Shown: positions 1 to 15,300 of the stretch, piece after piece
Position numbering within the stretch: the first letter of the stretch is position 1
Layout: every line of letters starts with the position of its first letter
Assembly: GCA_914767715.1 (NCBI GenBank)
Contig: OU612070.1
Coordinates: 21,318,025-21,382,024 of the forward strand
Reading direction: 5' to 3'
Length of the DNA stretch: 64,000 nt
Source of the DNA: Membranipora membranacea
Lineage: Eukaryota > Bryozoa > Gymnolaemata > Cheilostomatida > Membraniporidae
Position numbers and translations under genes: made by a program
The notes under the pieces: generated by a model
What the model saw: only the letters and a program-made list of their open reading frames with translations
Told to the model about the DNA's origin: nothing
Databases searched by the model: none

Positions 1-221
1 AAAAAGGCACATCTCCCCTTGTTAATTCTCGACCTCAGATAAATGAGTGCACAACCCACTATTATGATGACAAATAGACAGCAAAAATGGTTTTGGTGAT
101 TGGAGTGGATTATATCCCTGATTAACCAGTGACCAGTTTCAGTATGTATGTGTGTTGAGCTGCTTTACAGTCGACCGCGCAACTATAATCATTGTATAGG
201 GAGTCTATCAAGAGTTAACAT

Positions 222-307
222 TAGAAAAAGTTTGGTCCATTTGCATGCATTTGGAGTTGCTTCTCTCCACTTGACACGCAGCAGGCAATCGGATTAAACT
301 TGATCTA
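222..307. mobile_element. Degenerate copy of the TAGATCAAG fold-back element
   Basis: The left end matches the family start (AAGTTTGGTCCATTTGC then TTTGGAGTTGC) and the right end is the inverted partner (GCAGGCAATCGGATTAAACT then TGATCTA). The right arm lacks the inner part and no clean target duplication is visible, so this is an old copy. Confidence 0.65.
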
Positions 308-344
308 TTTTACATGAATAGCACAAGCCGCTTTATTGACTGAC

Positions 345-3300
345 CGTTTTCAGACGGTGATGTAGAGTATGAGTTATCTAAACTCTGAAAGCTGTCAGCG
401 TGTGAGATGGAGTTCTTCTTCTTACCGCTGCCCTTACTGGTAGTATCAGAATCATCCTCTATAAAATACAGTCATTATAAAAATTACAGGCTTTCCAATT
501 AATTCCTTTTTTATCATTAGCGAACACCTGCTTTATTATTATGACAATTTTTGTCTATGGAATTGGATTCATATCATCTCATTTGCGAGCATTTATGTTT
601 AGTAAATATATTTGATCAATATTAGTTGATCAAAGCCCTACAGTATATGAGCCTAATGCGAGATGAGCAAGCATCAAACTTGGGAAAATTTTATGTGTTG
701 GCGCGGACATAAAGAGTTGCACTAAATCCAATTTCCAAATGAAAAAATTTCATTTTGATAAACCAGAGTGGGAAGTCTGTGAAAGCAAATAGAAACTTTG
801 ACAGAATTAAGTCCACATCTGTGTTGAAATTGAAAGCCAGATGTATTCAGTTTTCATCACGGTTTGCAAATTTTGGCATACCATTCAATTTAATTTCAAT
901 GACCACCTTCAACCTCGTACTAGTATCTTTAATGTTATTTTCTTTTATCTTTCAAAGATATCACAATAACATAAATAATATCGATTCAATAACATTGAGT
1001 GGATCATAACAGCATCGCTTCCTATTTGCCTAGATTAAGAATTTCCCCCTCAACATAGGCCTGAAGTAGAATCAGAAGTACCAGAATGCGGGGAAATTGG
1101 ATCAAACTTGATCTAAGCACCACCTACCTCTGTACTTACTACGGTTCCCATCTTCAGTGATAATACTCTCCGTTGATGTAGTACTCATCTTTTTCTTATT
1201 CTGATCTGTACCTTTAATTGGAGAAGGTTATGTATTAGAGTATAATGATTTAGTATTCGCATTGAGGCGAATCATTGAAATGAGCGCAATTTGTACTGAT
1301 GAGGCAGTGACTCCCAGAAGTCCATTTAATTTTTTCTAGTTTTTCGTATGTGGCATCCATAGGAAATCACATCACTTATTTGAGAAGTTTGGTATTGTAT
1401 ACATAGAAAAAACTGCAGGATCTCTAGATTGAGTTTTTGGTCAACTTGTAATTGTTGACAGCAAAATATTTATGGCTAAAAACCCTAACTATTCTCTCTA
1501 ACCCTCTCATGTATTGACCTTACATTACATGATTATATCATGCTCCAGCAACAAGTAATGTTTATATGTCTGCATAAATCTGTTTAATGCATTGTCTTAC
1601 CTGGGCGTTTGGCTCTAGATTTGCTGTTTTTTATGAGTATCTTTCGTTTGAGGTTTTCTGGGCTGGGCATTTGATATCCGGGCTCAAGCTGTAACAAAAA
1701 GACATTGTTGTGCAGATGCGATCAAAACATGAGCGGGTCACAAGATATGCCTTGAAAATCAGTCAAAATATATGAGTTTTTAACTCAATACTTAGATGAC
1801 GACAACAACATTCATTACTTTCAACCTAGCCAAAGGTAAAGCAAAAGTTAGTTTGAGGGATGGCTAAGATGGTCCAATTGGGATGTGGGCATATACAAAA
1901 AACATAGAATAAACACTTACTGGAAAACCCGCCAATGGCTCATCTAGTAGGAGATCACCAAATATCTCCCGACAATACTTGGCCATTTTTTCCTGCTGTA
2001 TTCCTCTGAAAAGGAATAGCAGTATTATCATGATGAGATAGTGAAATGGAGTGACGCTACAGTTGATATGGCACACACAATATCAGAAAATGGTCTTGAC
2101 CAAATATAGGGTATGGCGAAGATGTATGGTAATAGCCAACTCTGACTTTGTGTGTCCGAGCACAGGGGTCCCATAATTCACGATACTATTGGAAGTTTTT
2201 ATCAATTAAAATTTTATACAGTTCAAACTGGTGGAACGAATTGAAACTAAGTTCAACATTAAACAATTTTTAATGTTGAACTTAGTTTCAACTCGTTCCA
2301 TACACAAGGCTCTAACAACCTACTTGGTAACATGATTCTCAAAGGACAATATAACAGGCCAGTCGGAAGTTTTAAATGCGCTCTCTGCGATGGCCTCGAT
2401 GACATCTTTGAAAGGTACTTCTGTACAGACAGTATAGCCGTGAGTGATGACAGGCTCGTTTATTGATTTGTCACCAGGCCAGCAGTCCAGCTCTATACAC
2501 CGACAGCCAGATAGGAGCACCTGTCTGTATATCTCAACACTAGACTGGCTTCTCATTTGATGACCTATATAAACATAAACATTCTCATTGGATGACCTAT
2601 AAACACAAACATTCTCATTGGATGACCTATAAACACAAACATTCTCATTGGATGACCTATACAAATATAAATATTCTCATTGGATGAACTATAAAAATAA
2701 ATATTCTCATTGGATGACCTATAAAAATAAATATTCTCATTAGATGACTTTAAAACATAAATATTTATTTAACTTTTATCAACCCATCACTAAATTTCTG
2801 AAATGATGCAGACATTTATGTAAATGTTTCCCTGGAGACCGAAGATGAAAAGAATGAAATGAGAATAAACCTCCCACATTGGAACATTATTCCAGGCGCT
2901 AGATTTTCACGAAGTCGCAGAAATACTTTTAATAAGATCTTGTAATCTGTTAGATTCAAGGCTCGCCGGATGGATATTAGTGTATGAAGAGCGAAATAGC
3001 TTTATATTAGAGAGTCGTGCTATGGACATCTAATCACCTCATGCAACAGGAAGGAGGCAGGTGATTTACCTGGTTATCATAACAAGTTATCATGAGGAAT
3101 GAGGGTTGAGGAAGCTTTAAATAATGATGTAATATGCCATCCGGTAAGGAACTTACCGGTCAAGAAGTGTTACTTACCGGTGAGGTAGGTGTTGTGTGAT
3201 GAATTGACAAAGTAGTGAGATATGGGTTGTGACATGTCATCGCTGAGATCGTATCTCTCTAATGATACGGCTAAGTTATCATCTGATAGTAGGTAGAGTA

Positions 3301-6300
3301 GTAATCCCTCATACGACATCTTACCTGTAGATCATACAGTAAAAATAATAATAACTTGTAAGTGAGAATATCTCTGATACATATAATATATACGTATGAG
3401 AGATATATATTCTCATTTATAATATGCGTTGATAGACCTTTGTAAAATGGCTTGACTGTTATATAGAGACTGCTGAACTCGTGAGCAAATACTGCAGAGG
3501 ACTGTGGCAGATAATGGTGTATTAGCTGAAAAAATTAACTTATTTCTCTTTTTATGCCTGCCAATTTTTTTCTTTTTGTGATATACTGAATACGAATCGA
3601 GACAGGTTTGCTATAAACAGATAAATAAGTAAATATGTGATTCATCAATGATACTAACCTTTCTCTATATTGCTTTTGGAAGGTTCATATTTTTCTATGA
3701 GACCCTGTGCATCTGATTGGTTGAGGAAAGGGTATAAGATCTCATTGAGTCGCGGATCTCGCTGATACTCATTAAGGAATTTCACCAGCTGTTGTTTGGT
3801 CAGGAAGAGATCTGTCGGTTCAGATGCCACAACACCCCTGTAGAAACAAAATGATATAAATCACATATGGTTCTGTGCAGACCCTAAATTGCTTGAGAAA
3901 TCATGTTGTGACAATTGAAATGAACATTTTGCAGGCTCGGATTGTTCATGTTTTTATACATATACCACATCTCTTAGAGGCCGTATTGTATACATTTAAC
4001 TTGTGAAAATGTAATGAAAGGGAAACTACTAGTTATGGTTTAATAATGAACTAGACATAAATGATAATTCTGATTCTTACATGTTTTTGTATATCTCTGT
4101 GAGTTCTAACCGCTCACATAGACACAGATAGAATGTCAGAAAGCATTGGAATGTGAACACTTCTGGGGTAATGGTATCTTTGATATTGAATGGTAGCTTT
4201 GCCTTCTCCAAGGCTTTCAGTATTCGCTGCCTCTCCTCCTTGCTGGATGAGAATTGCTGAACTATGCTATAAATAAATGGAATTGGTAATTATTAGAGCA
4301 TGTCAGCAAAGCTTTTTATATGCAGATCTATGACTTATATTATCATTCGTTAGACTTATAATTTTTTTTCCCTTTTTTTGTTTGGTTAAAATTTAACACA
4401 GCCATGTGTGGACAATAATGTATAGTAAGGAGTTGTGACCACTTTAGTAATGATTAGCATGGAGAAGACAATTATTGTGCACCTCCCATGATGGACATAT
4501 AGCCTACTTCCCATACTTTTTTGATGAATGTTAGCAAGGAATGTAATCAAAGTTGGTCAAGTTTGCCAAGTAATTCAACACATTGGGCATATCGATACAT
4601 AGGGGAGGGGGGGATCGGGTTCTCACTAAGATCTGAGTCTAACTCAAGGGCACTTAAATATATCATTTGCAAAATTTTAATTATCACTTTATACCTAGAT
4701 AGTGGTTAATTGGCCATTGTTGGTTCTTTCAAAAATATGACAGACAGGCTATCTGGTATGAATTGTCAAATTCAGGTTAATTGATGTGAGGCATGCAACA
4801 ATATCCCCTAAGATTTGACCACAGCCTTGGAAACTTACCCTTTTACTGGAATTTGATTGGCATTGTCGCGTACTGTTAGCTTGATTTTTGTGTATATCTT
4901 CTCTATGTAGAACAAAGCGCTACCGTTAGATGCTACAGGATTGAGCGAATATCTCATCAATTCATCAGTCCACAGCTGTAAACGAGAATTAATGGTCATG
5001 CAACATGTAATAAACATTGACATAGAACTCATACCCACATCATTTGAAAAATTTGGTAATATAATGCAGTAAAATATAATTATATTCATAGATTAAAGGG
5101 AGATCGAACATGCCATGTATTGTAGGCTATACACATGATATTTTTGGCCATCAGGACAAAGCCAAAAACATAGCATGAAGACATATCAATCGTGTAGGAT
5201 ATCGGATTGGGGGAAGGGCACTATTCCACCACCCCAGTAAGAACCAGTCTCGGAACGTGTCGCTATTGTATGATTCTTGTGGAGTTTTCAAGATAATAAT
5301 TTCTGCTATTGTAGGCCAGCCACGTCCCTTGAGAATACAATTTCAATAAATCTTATGACAGAAGCTAATTCACTAGGGAGATACCATGACATTTCTCATA
5401 ATCTTTAAGAAAACCTTCGCACTCTAATCACAGAATTGATGCGGCAAATGATTCAGAATTGATATTTAGACAATCCTTCAGACTGCTAGCTATCCCTGAT
5501 TTGAGTTATTTGGTCTATATATAGAACAAGTTTGATCCATTTTTTTCTACCGATGAGTCGCAAAATTGGATCATGCTTGATCTAGTCTATATAGAAGTTA
5601 CCTTATAAATCTGTGGATATGAGGCACAGACGGAAATATAGTTGTATTTTATACATAATAGTAATGTAGTAATGTAATATTGTTATCTACACTAAATTAA
5701 AACATGACCATTAGAGGAGAGCATTCAGGGTTCGTCTGTCTTTCATGATGACGCAATGTCATATACTTTTGTCAACAAGATGAAAACCCAATATTGTCGT
5801 CCTAAAATAACCTCCCTGGGATGTAGTAATTATCTCATCAGATAAAGTCTGCTAAGAAATACAAGCAAACTGAGTGAGTCCGGTAGCTCAAGGGTATCAA
5901 TCAGCACAAACTTAAACATCGTTATCTTCATTTAATGATTCCCGAGGGTGGGCGGTGAGAGCATAAACAAACAACAACACTGAGCGCCGCTTTCATCCAC
6001 CCTCGTGGCTCCTAAGAGACAATTAATTCAAGAATATACACGTCTATCCCACAGGCCTAAGTTAAGTCTCTGTATTTGCAATGTACAGTTAGAATGATGG
6101 CTTCTATAAATAAAGTTTTTCCTCTTTATTAACTTTTTTTCGGTCAAAAAGTCATTGTTCAACTGTTAAGAATGGCAATGCTAGGCGTTAAACTTGAAAC
6201 TACTGCTGTTTGCCAGAAAAAAACAGACAAGTCAAGTATTAATGCTATGTTTCAGTTGTTGATGAGGATATTATGCATAGCTATGTGGGTTAACGGTCTA

Positions 6301-9300
6301 CATGTTGCTAGTTTTAGCTCACAAGACAGTGAACATAATTTGAAATACCTTAAGGCCGATATAGGGTGCCACTTATTCGGCGCCTAGGTATTTCAATGGC
6401 CCATAACATCCGAACATGACATAACATCAGACATGTAGTGAGCGAGTGATTACATGGTTGTTTTTATTTTTTGACTTTTTCTTATACCACAACTATTGCG
6501 GATGACTAACCTAGAAGAGACTATGTATTAGCAGGAGGAAAAGCTTGCGATGACTAACATTAACACCTCACCTCTCATTTTAACGTAGCTTTATATAGAC
6601 TCCTGCTACTTTCTACTTTAAGCGCTTAAACTGCGTCACGATAGCTGGTATGAGCATTTCATTATCAACCCCTTTCCTCACCCACGAAAGTGGGAAAGTG
6701 GTTGATAATGAAATGCCACTACCAGCTATCCTGACACAGTTGGAGCCCTTAAGCTAACTACTTTCAGAGGGCGGCTAAATAATAATATAGGCTTCCCTCA
6801 CCCTAGCTTTGCTTTGAGAGTCAAAAACAAACGTTGTCCAAGTGTAGTTGACGTAATCTGTGCCAGTACAAATAGTCAGAGTCTTATCCTCAAGGTTGTC
6901 TCCTCCTATCCCCTGTCCGTCTTTGAATTTATTCTCCTATAAACAAATTCAAACAATACAATTTCTGCTCATGATATTACGTAAAGGTAACCAGAGATCA
7001 TCTCGTTTCATGATAATTGCATTGTGGAATATCATATTTTCCTATAAACATGAAGGTGTGGATTAAAAAACTGCAGGAATGTGTCATCATAATTATTCTG
7101 ATGTCGGGATTCAGGTTTAAAGCTGGGATAAGCCTAATATATCTGTTGATTGTAGCAATATGAGATATCCCAGGTTAAGCGTTCAAATTGTGCGAGAGAA
7201 CTGGTAGTAGCATTACCTATCAACCACGGGGGAAAGTGGCTGATAATGTAATGCTGCTACCAACTTTCTCGGGAAAGAGATATCTATGAACAATACCCCT
7301 TGGTGCTCTAGCCAAACACAGAACCGCCAACTTTTTCTAAAGATATGGTGAAACATAGAATGTATCATAATACTGGGAGAGCAAAAAATTTACTGTACTT
7401 GAGTATAACCTATAAAATTCAAAAAATACAATTTCCCGGTAATGATATACATGTATTCAGCTAATGGTATTGTGTAACCAGATTATCTCATTTCATGATT
7501 ATTGCATTGTGGGATACATGTTAGAGGATATCGTATCACTGCTTGTAATTCCAAGCTTTGCTGATGCAGGAATGGCTGGGGAAAGGGAGGCACAATTTTG
7601 CCTATTGTGCAAGGTCTCAAAGACTGGAGGGTCTCAAAACATGTATTTGGCGTTTAAGCAATACAAAAATCTCTTCAAAAAATTGGAGAGGAGTACAATT
7701 TACATATTTGTGATAACATATCCAAAAACCTGTCTCAGAAATGGTGAAAAGAGACATAGCTTGTTATGCAACATTGTGAGTCACAATTTGCATTTTTTAT
7801 CTTTAGGCCTCCCAGCCTAACATTAATTCTCAACCCATTCAAGTCAGAAATTTCGTAACAAGATTGATAGACAATTGGTACTTCTAGCCAGTCTTTCTTG
7901 TCAAGAAATGTTACAGTATTTCAAGTGTTACAACACAATATGCTATACCTGTAGTAATCGTTTCTCAAACTAGCTGATCAATTGTCATAAAAAGTAACGA
8001 TAAATTTATGGACCGATAAAAACATAATTCTTGATTGATTGGCCTTGGGTATAATTAGCTAGTTGAGAAAGGATTAAAATACGATACCAGAAAAACCAAG
8101 GGTAGCATGCTCTAAAAGTAAAAGATTGCGTTGAGCTACAAGTTATACAGAAACTTTAAATGTGAAAAACCTTTCCACATGATGAAAAGTGAAAGGTAAC
8201 ACCAGAGACTATAGATATAGATATATCTATAGTCTCTGGTAACACATTTAATGTGGTGAGCTATGTAAAACTGGAACATCAATAGACAAGCAGAGAAGCG
8301 AAATTATCTGTAGCTACAATTCTCAGTCATATCCTCATGCCTTGTCATGCGACTACTTTTTGTTTTCTGTGGCTGCATGGCAAGACTAGGCGAGTCTGCT
8401 TTAACAGAACTACAAGTCGAAGGCCTCAGCAAGAATCTTAAGGACCAGCCATCAACCTAACATGTCAATACATGTGGGGTAACGCACACAGTGGGTCCGT
8501 GGAAGTAAGAAATGAGATATAGCTGTCGGTCAATTGCCAGATGCAAAGTCATTTAAGCAGTCACACAAAAGAGGTGTTGGGGTGAAGCAGAGAGAATATT
8601 CGGAGGTTATAGTGTTAGTAATCGACTTGCAGTGACATGTGATCAGTCACCATCTATAGCTGTTAGAAGCAGGAAGGTTACAGCGGGGCATTTCATCTCT
8701 CGGATTCATGGTCAAGATAAGAAACCAATCAAATTATTTTGCATTGACATATGGTTTTCACCGAAAGAGATTGACAGTAGTATTTCTTCCCAAGTTGGGC
8801 AAAGAGACTAGCTGTCTTACTGGAAGTTCTCATAGTCATATCACATGCACTTTAATGGGTTGAGCGGATAAAAGCTGTGATGATAATTGCAAGTTATCAC
8901 AGAGTAAGGATAAGTCCTTACTCTGTGAAGATATGTTACTGTTAGTTAGGTTGAAATTTGAGATCCCGGATCCCCAAAGCCATACATGCAGCCTTTGATT
9001 GTGCAATTTACATTATTATATCTTTTTAGGGTCAATCAGCCACAACCTCCTGTTAAGAGGACCAACCAGTTTCCGCAAATCAAAGCAGCAGAGGAGAGAG
9101 GATAGGATTAATCAGCAGCTCTGTGGGTTGTGAAGGAAGGTGTTTAACCTGTCACAAATCAAAACTCACTTTATAATTGGTTTTACCGGAAGATGCCGAT
9201 GAGCTAGGCCCGTTGGTGCCGCCAGCTGTTTGTGCATTGTCATTCTGAGCAGCGGCTGCCGAGGCAGCGGTTTGTGATGATGTGCTGGATGCTGTCGGGC

Positions 9301-12300
9301 TTTCATTCAGCTGCAGATTGTGGGTGTGAAGAAGAGATATGATATAGAAATAAGGACATACACAAAACAACGACAACAACAACAAAACAATAGACACACA
9401 ATAAAACAAGATTTACAGACAAGTCATTACTCTTTGAAAGTAGTCCATCTAGCCAGGGTGTTCACTGCGTAATTAGAAAGAACCACGCAGTAGACTCACT
9501 GGATAGATAGACAGTGTATAAATTTTTATAAAGTTAGCACTACAACAGAGGTTTCTAAGAAAATATTCAAAGTTGTTCTCTATAACAAGACAATTTTTGT
9601 GGGGTGGCCTACCCTAAACCCGTGTGTTTTACGTGTGTTTTCCACACGAGACAGCTCATTATGTTTGACCAGTTTGTTCTATGAGGAAGTGATGAAAGTG
9701 ATATGAATGTGTCATGAGCGATTCATGTCTACCATCGCTTACTTTGACTTTATTGGAGACAGCCGCATAGAAAAATTTGACTGTGACAGCCATAGACAAT
9801 GGTCCATGGTGACAAGTTGGGCAAAACGCCATTTTTGATTATAACCGACAAATTTTTTGGGAAGTGATTAATGTTCCCGGCACACATTAAAAGCTTTATT
9901 GAAGTTGAGAGCCATTTATACCCTTTGCCACCATTATTTTTATTTGTACCCTCTGCCATTATGGTGTTGATGTCTCTAGTTTCAATTTAGCTAGAAGGCA
10001 ATTCTAGTGGCATCCTACTATGTGTTTCATTTGTCATAATATTCCAATTGGAAGGACAGTGCTTGAATGTTACTACCACATATGCCACCTGCGGCAGCAC
10101 GGAGGCGAACAAAACAGAGGCTGCACATGTGCCAGCGTAGTATATAACATGGAAGTCTAAATATTATTCTGCTGTATGGTCAGTCTGAGTGAAATCCCCT
10201 TCAAAACCAGTTACTGACTCACTGTCATGTCCGGCTATTTAGACAGCGCTGCGAAATGGTAGTATTTCAATATTGGACAACAAGAAACTATATAACACTT
10301 CATCCCATGCAATACTGAGTACTGACACCTCCCCTAAAACGTATGTCTACTAGGATGGTGCAACAGCGTGTAGCAACCATAAACACTATGTATTTATGAT
10401 GGCAACAGATGCCTGAGTGAGTGATGCAAGATCACATGCAAAGTATGCGGAAGTTATCGCAAGAAGTTTTTCTCAAGGTGTGAGTAGTGAGTAGCAGTAC
10501 ACTTTCAGATATCTTGAAAATCATCCTTAGTTACTCAAGTTAAAAGTCGCAAAGGTGCTTAATTAAAACTTTAAACCTAAAAGGTTGATTTTTTGCGATC
10601 ATTGTTTTAAATAGTTGCGAAATCCAGGGTGGTTCAAAGATGGCTAATTCATGAGCTCATCTAACATGGGGTTTGAATCTAATTTGTCTTTAGTGATTGA
10701 CCATTATGATGAGATCAGAGAGAGAAGGTAAGATTGTTAAAAAATTTACAGTCATCAGTAAACTTGGGATAAAGTATGATGTGCATATTAATTAATTTAA
10801 CCAGAGACTATAGATATCTATAGTCTCTAATTTAACCATATTTGGTCCTATTGATGATGCGGATCAGGGTGGGGATTATCAGATTATAATCAGATCAGAC
10901 AGCCTGTGTAGAGGATTGAGCTCTACCGGACTTACCTTAGGAGATTTAGCGTATTTGCCAGTACGTGTATCTCTGATCAGGGATATATCAATGAACTGAG
11001 GCTAAAACATAAGGAAAAGTTGAGTAAGCTTTTATCAATAGAAAGCTATATTTAGAGAGAGAGGTAAAAAATATACATATAAACCAGGAAACCTTCTAGG
11101 AAACTTCACACAAAAAATTGGTTCCCTGTGATTCACGAAGTATTATTAGTACCCAAAATGACTTGAGCATACATGGCATTGACAGATCTGTAGTTGTTAC
11201 ATAAAAAACGGTCACAGAAGTGAGCGTATTCTATCCGATGGTAAGGTTAAAGGCTTCTTGTATATCATTCTTATGACTCATTAAATCGGCCAGATGCATA
11301 ATCGACATATATAGATTCATCGTTCTTCAATATGGAAATGCCATGGGCGTGATGCTATCGCCTAACCATGCCCTTGATGGTGCGGATGAAATAATAGGTT
11401 TGTTTATCGTGGCTTTTCTCACAATATTTATCATCATCAATAATGCAGGAGTTACGACATCTGCGAAAATTGAGTCACCAGATCCACAGGACAATGCAAC
11501 CGGATTTAAAACTTTAAGGATGGTATTACAGAGCTGGTCAACTGTGGCCAACCGAACTGAGATTTAGATTAAGTGACCCCCCCCCCCTCCCCTTAACCAG
11601 TGTTCCCGGTACAGATTAGTCTGCTAACAAGAGATGGTGGATGTGTTAAAACAGAGTTGAATTCATCCTGCAAGATAATATTATCATTTAGACAGTATGA
11701 TTGTAACAACGTACATTGTGTCAGGGAGGGTACTCCTAACTCTTGCTTTTTATCACTCAAATTGGATGCAGTATGCAACCAAATATTTTCCTAACATAAT
11801 ATGTTTCACTTCTAGTCACATGGTAGCATTAATTCAGACAAACTGTACGTTAAGTTCTTGATCAGTTTTAATAACTACCTGCAAAAAATTAGTCATCGAT
11901 GCTGCCATTAATAGACAGTAGCCTGGATGGCCTAAATAATAGCGCTAATGGGCGCAGATGAGAGTCAGGCGATTATGTATTCTAGCTGTGAACGTTTAGC
12001 TGTCTAACCAAGAACTTCTGTCCATCATAACAAATTCTAGTATTCATTTATAATTCTGCAGTCAATATCTTGACCTCATCAGAACTGCATTAATTTGATA
12101 AGTTATGAATTTTATACTATACTATCGATTTGTGTCGAGTGTCTTGTCTCTTGATCAATGGGCAGTCAGTGCAGAGTTGCTATGAGAGTCCAAGGACATG
12201 AGATCTAGGGAACTGGTAGTGCTAGGGTGACAGTAGGGCGACAGCTAGACCAAGTTTAATCCAATAGTCTGCATTCCAGTTGCTCCCTTCCACTGATCGC

Positions 12301-15300
12301 GGCGGCGTGGATCGGGAGCAACTCGGAATGATGGCTAAAGGACCAAACTTGGTCTAGGTGACAGCTCGACCAAGTTTAATCCATTTGCCTGCATTAGGAG
12401 TTGCTCCTCCACAACTGGCCACGACCAGTGGAAGGGAGCAACTGTAACGCAGGCAATTGGATTTAACTTGATCAGAGTGACAGCTGGAAGGAAACGTTAG
12501 TCAAATAGCAGGTCTCTCAATATTTTGGTCAGCTAAGTCTTCATCAATCTTATTCATCTAATATCTTATTTTGGACCCTCTTGGGTTATATTGAACCTTT
12601 CAGGGGTCAGCCAAAAGGTTAGACAACACAACCTAGATATTGGATGTTTATTATTTATGTCAAACGGAAAATAGGTAGAGTTGAATTTGACCAGTATTAG
12701 GCTTCAAACATATTCTATCTAGCAACAGACACCTCTAACTTCTTGGTCTGGCATTGCTCTAAATTAATTTATTCTTCTAAAGGTTGGTTCAATAGCTGCC
12801 AGAATTTGTAGTCAGGGCTGCCAGAAAGCATTACCATTGATCAACAATCAGTTTGTAGGCTGTATGTTCATGAGTATAATAAGTGATTATTTAATGATAG
12901 GTTGGTCCCAAATATTTGTGGTTTTGAGTTTTTTCACTGGCCATTGATACAATACCAGTAATTATTGGTTGACATTATTTAGTTCAGCATGCTACTGCTG
13001 TGATTTGAGGTTGCAGAATCATTGTGTTTTATGCCAACATGCAGAAAATTAGGCTTGTTTGCTAGAGCCTGTATCTTCATTTCACGACAAGGCTTCACAG
13101 CTGGGTTGTCCAGTTTGTGGTTTGTCCCAAAAAACAGAAGGTGGTTGTTGGCCACGACCTTTGCTCCCTTTCGGCTATTATTCATCAACCAACTGACCCT
13201 TACTCTAACTCACAATATGCATCCTATCTCCCGAGGCTGGTCAGATCGCAGAGGAAGGTTCTGCCTTGCACAGGGCGTATTCAAGTTTTCACCCTGGTGT
13301 TTAAAAATATTTTAGAGACGATATGAGAGAACTTGTGCTATGTAGGAGCGATGAACTACCTCTTATTCATTCATTGGTAGGAGGATGAAAGCTATTCCAT
13401 GAGATACAGCCATAAACATATGAATAATGTATAAATAAGTATTCAGAGGTTTATGGATACATCAGATAGAGTTATTTTGAATACTTACACCAGAATTGGA
13501 TAGATTGCTGACCCAGTAGAGATAGAAAGCTTTCTCGTCTACCTTCAGCTGACACGGAGTGGGTGTGGCCAGTTCCTGTATAGAGTAAAAGTAAGCATTT
13601 AACATGTGACAATAAGTGAGTGACAGCAACACTCATATGGGGGACAGGATGAAATTAATTCGTAAATTCTTGAATTTTTAATTCGTAAAAAGCTAAAAAA
13701 AAATTGATACATAGTCATGATTGTAACCTGGAGGTAAGGCTCTATTTTTTTTACTTGCATTGTGGGTGTTTGATTCTGAGTCAATGTGCTATATGCAACA
13801 TCAATTTTTAATCGAATAACCATTTTTGCGTGGTTAAACGTTTTTGGCATCAAACGATCAAAAGTAATCAAAATCACAACATAAATAGTTTAGGCTTAAA
13901 TAAAATCATCAAAATTAAAATTTTTTGTGCACCGGTTGAAAGCTGTTTTTCTCGTTAGTACATTTCTGAGCCAGGATAGCCTGGAGAATGTTGATTATCA
14001 ATGAGAGCCAAAAACTTTCTGTTAATTGCAAATTCAAACTAGGTGGGTTTTGTCAATTCATTCCTGGTAGAGCGGCCTTCTCACTTTTTGCTTCCCTTCT
14101 AATACCCCTGAGACACCTTCAAGGGATTAGAATTATATGCTTCAAAATATACAGCTCAGCGTCACAACAATGCCAGCCACTAACGCCAATTAGTGGCTGA
14201 TTAAAACTGAGATTGACTTTTTTCAATATTTATTGGAAAGTACGGCTTGAAATCCCTAGAAAAGCTTTCCATGAAACTTTTATGGCCGCTTGAGATAGCT
14301 GCATAGCACTAGATAACCACCTTTAACACTGCTGTCGTGATCATAACCCAACCCACACCCACATGATAACGTGGTCAAATGACAAATTCTGATTTGCAAT
14401 GATCATGACACTGTAACTGTAAAGAAGAAAAACTGGCGCTGACAATAAAAATGGATTTGGCAAACAACGCCATCAATGACTCAGAAGAGGACGAATCTTT
14501 GAAGTTTTCCTGAGCACTCAAACTAGTCACATAAAATAACATGTGGACACATGTGAGAGAGACTGGGAAATATTGAAGTTACCAGTAATGCAAAGTAATT
14601 ACTGTTGGTGGAGAAATCTAGTCAGCCAAGCAGTCGGTTGAGGTGTGACTGAGCTAAGGCAATCTTCTCACCCATTAATATTATAATTTACCAGTTCAAG
14701 TTGTTAATCTCAGACCTGGACAGGGCATTAATCATCACAATAATATCGTGTTCTGAGTCGTCACCCACTCTAACAACCCAGCGCAGTCACAATTATAATA
14801 TAGCTCCTGTTACCATTAATTAAACCTATTGGATCAGCCAGCGTGATTCACAACACACTAGATCCTATATTAGTGTGAGATATTCCTAACTGGTATAAAA
14901 TATTGGCCAATACTCAAGGTAGCCTGTGAGTTGGGATCAAAATCAGTAAGCGTTTTCCACATGTTCACAAATTTCACCAAGTTGAGACACACTTTCTGAA
15001 AACTATTGCTTAAAGCGTTGTTTCAGTTACCTGCAATAACCTGCAGGTAGTTTACTGAAAGGGCATGGCAAACTTATTTGATGATAGCCTGTTTCAAGTC
15101 ATTCAAGTCGCCAAAGTGACAAACGTTCAAAAACTGTGCAGCTTAGCTATCCAATTAATCACCGTTCTAGATAACATCATGGCACAGCAAACACTACCCA
15201 ATAATTATATTATACCATACCAAGTGTTTTGTCCATGCAAGGAGCTTGTTATCTGTGTAGTTATTTAACTACATGATACGGATAATGGGGAAAATCATGG

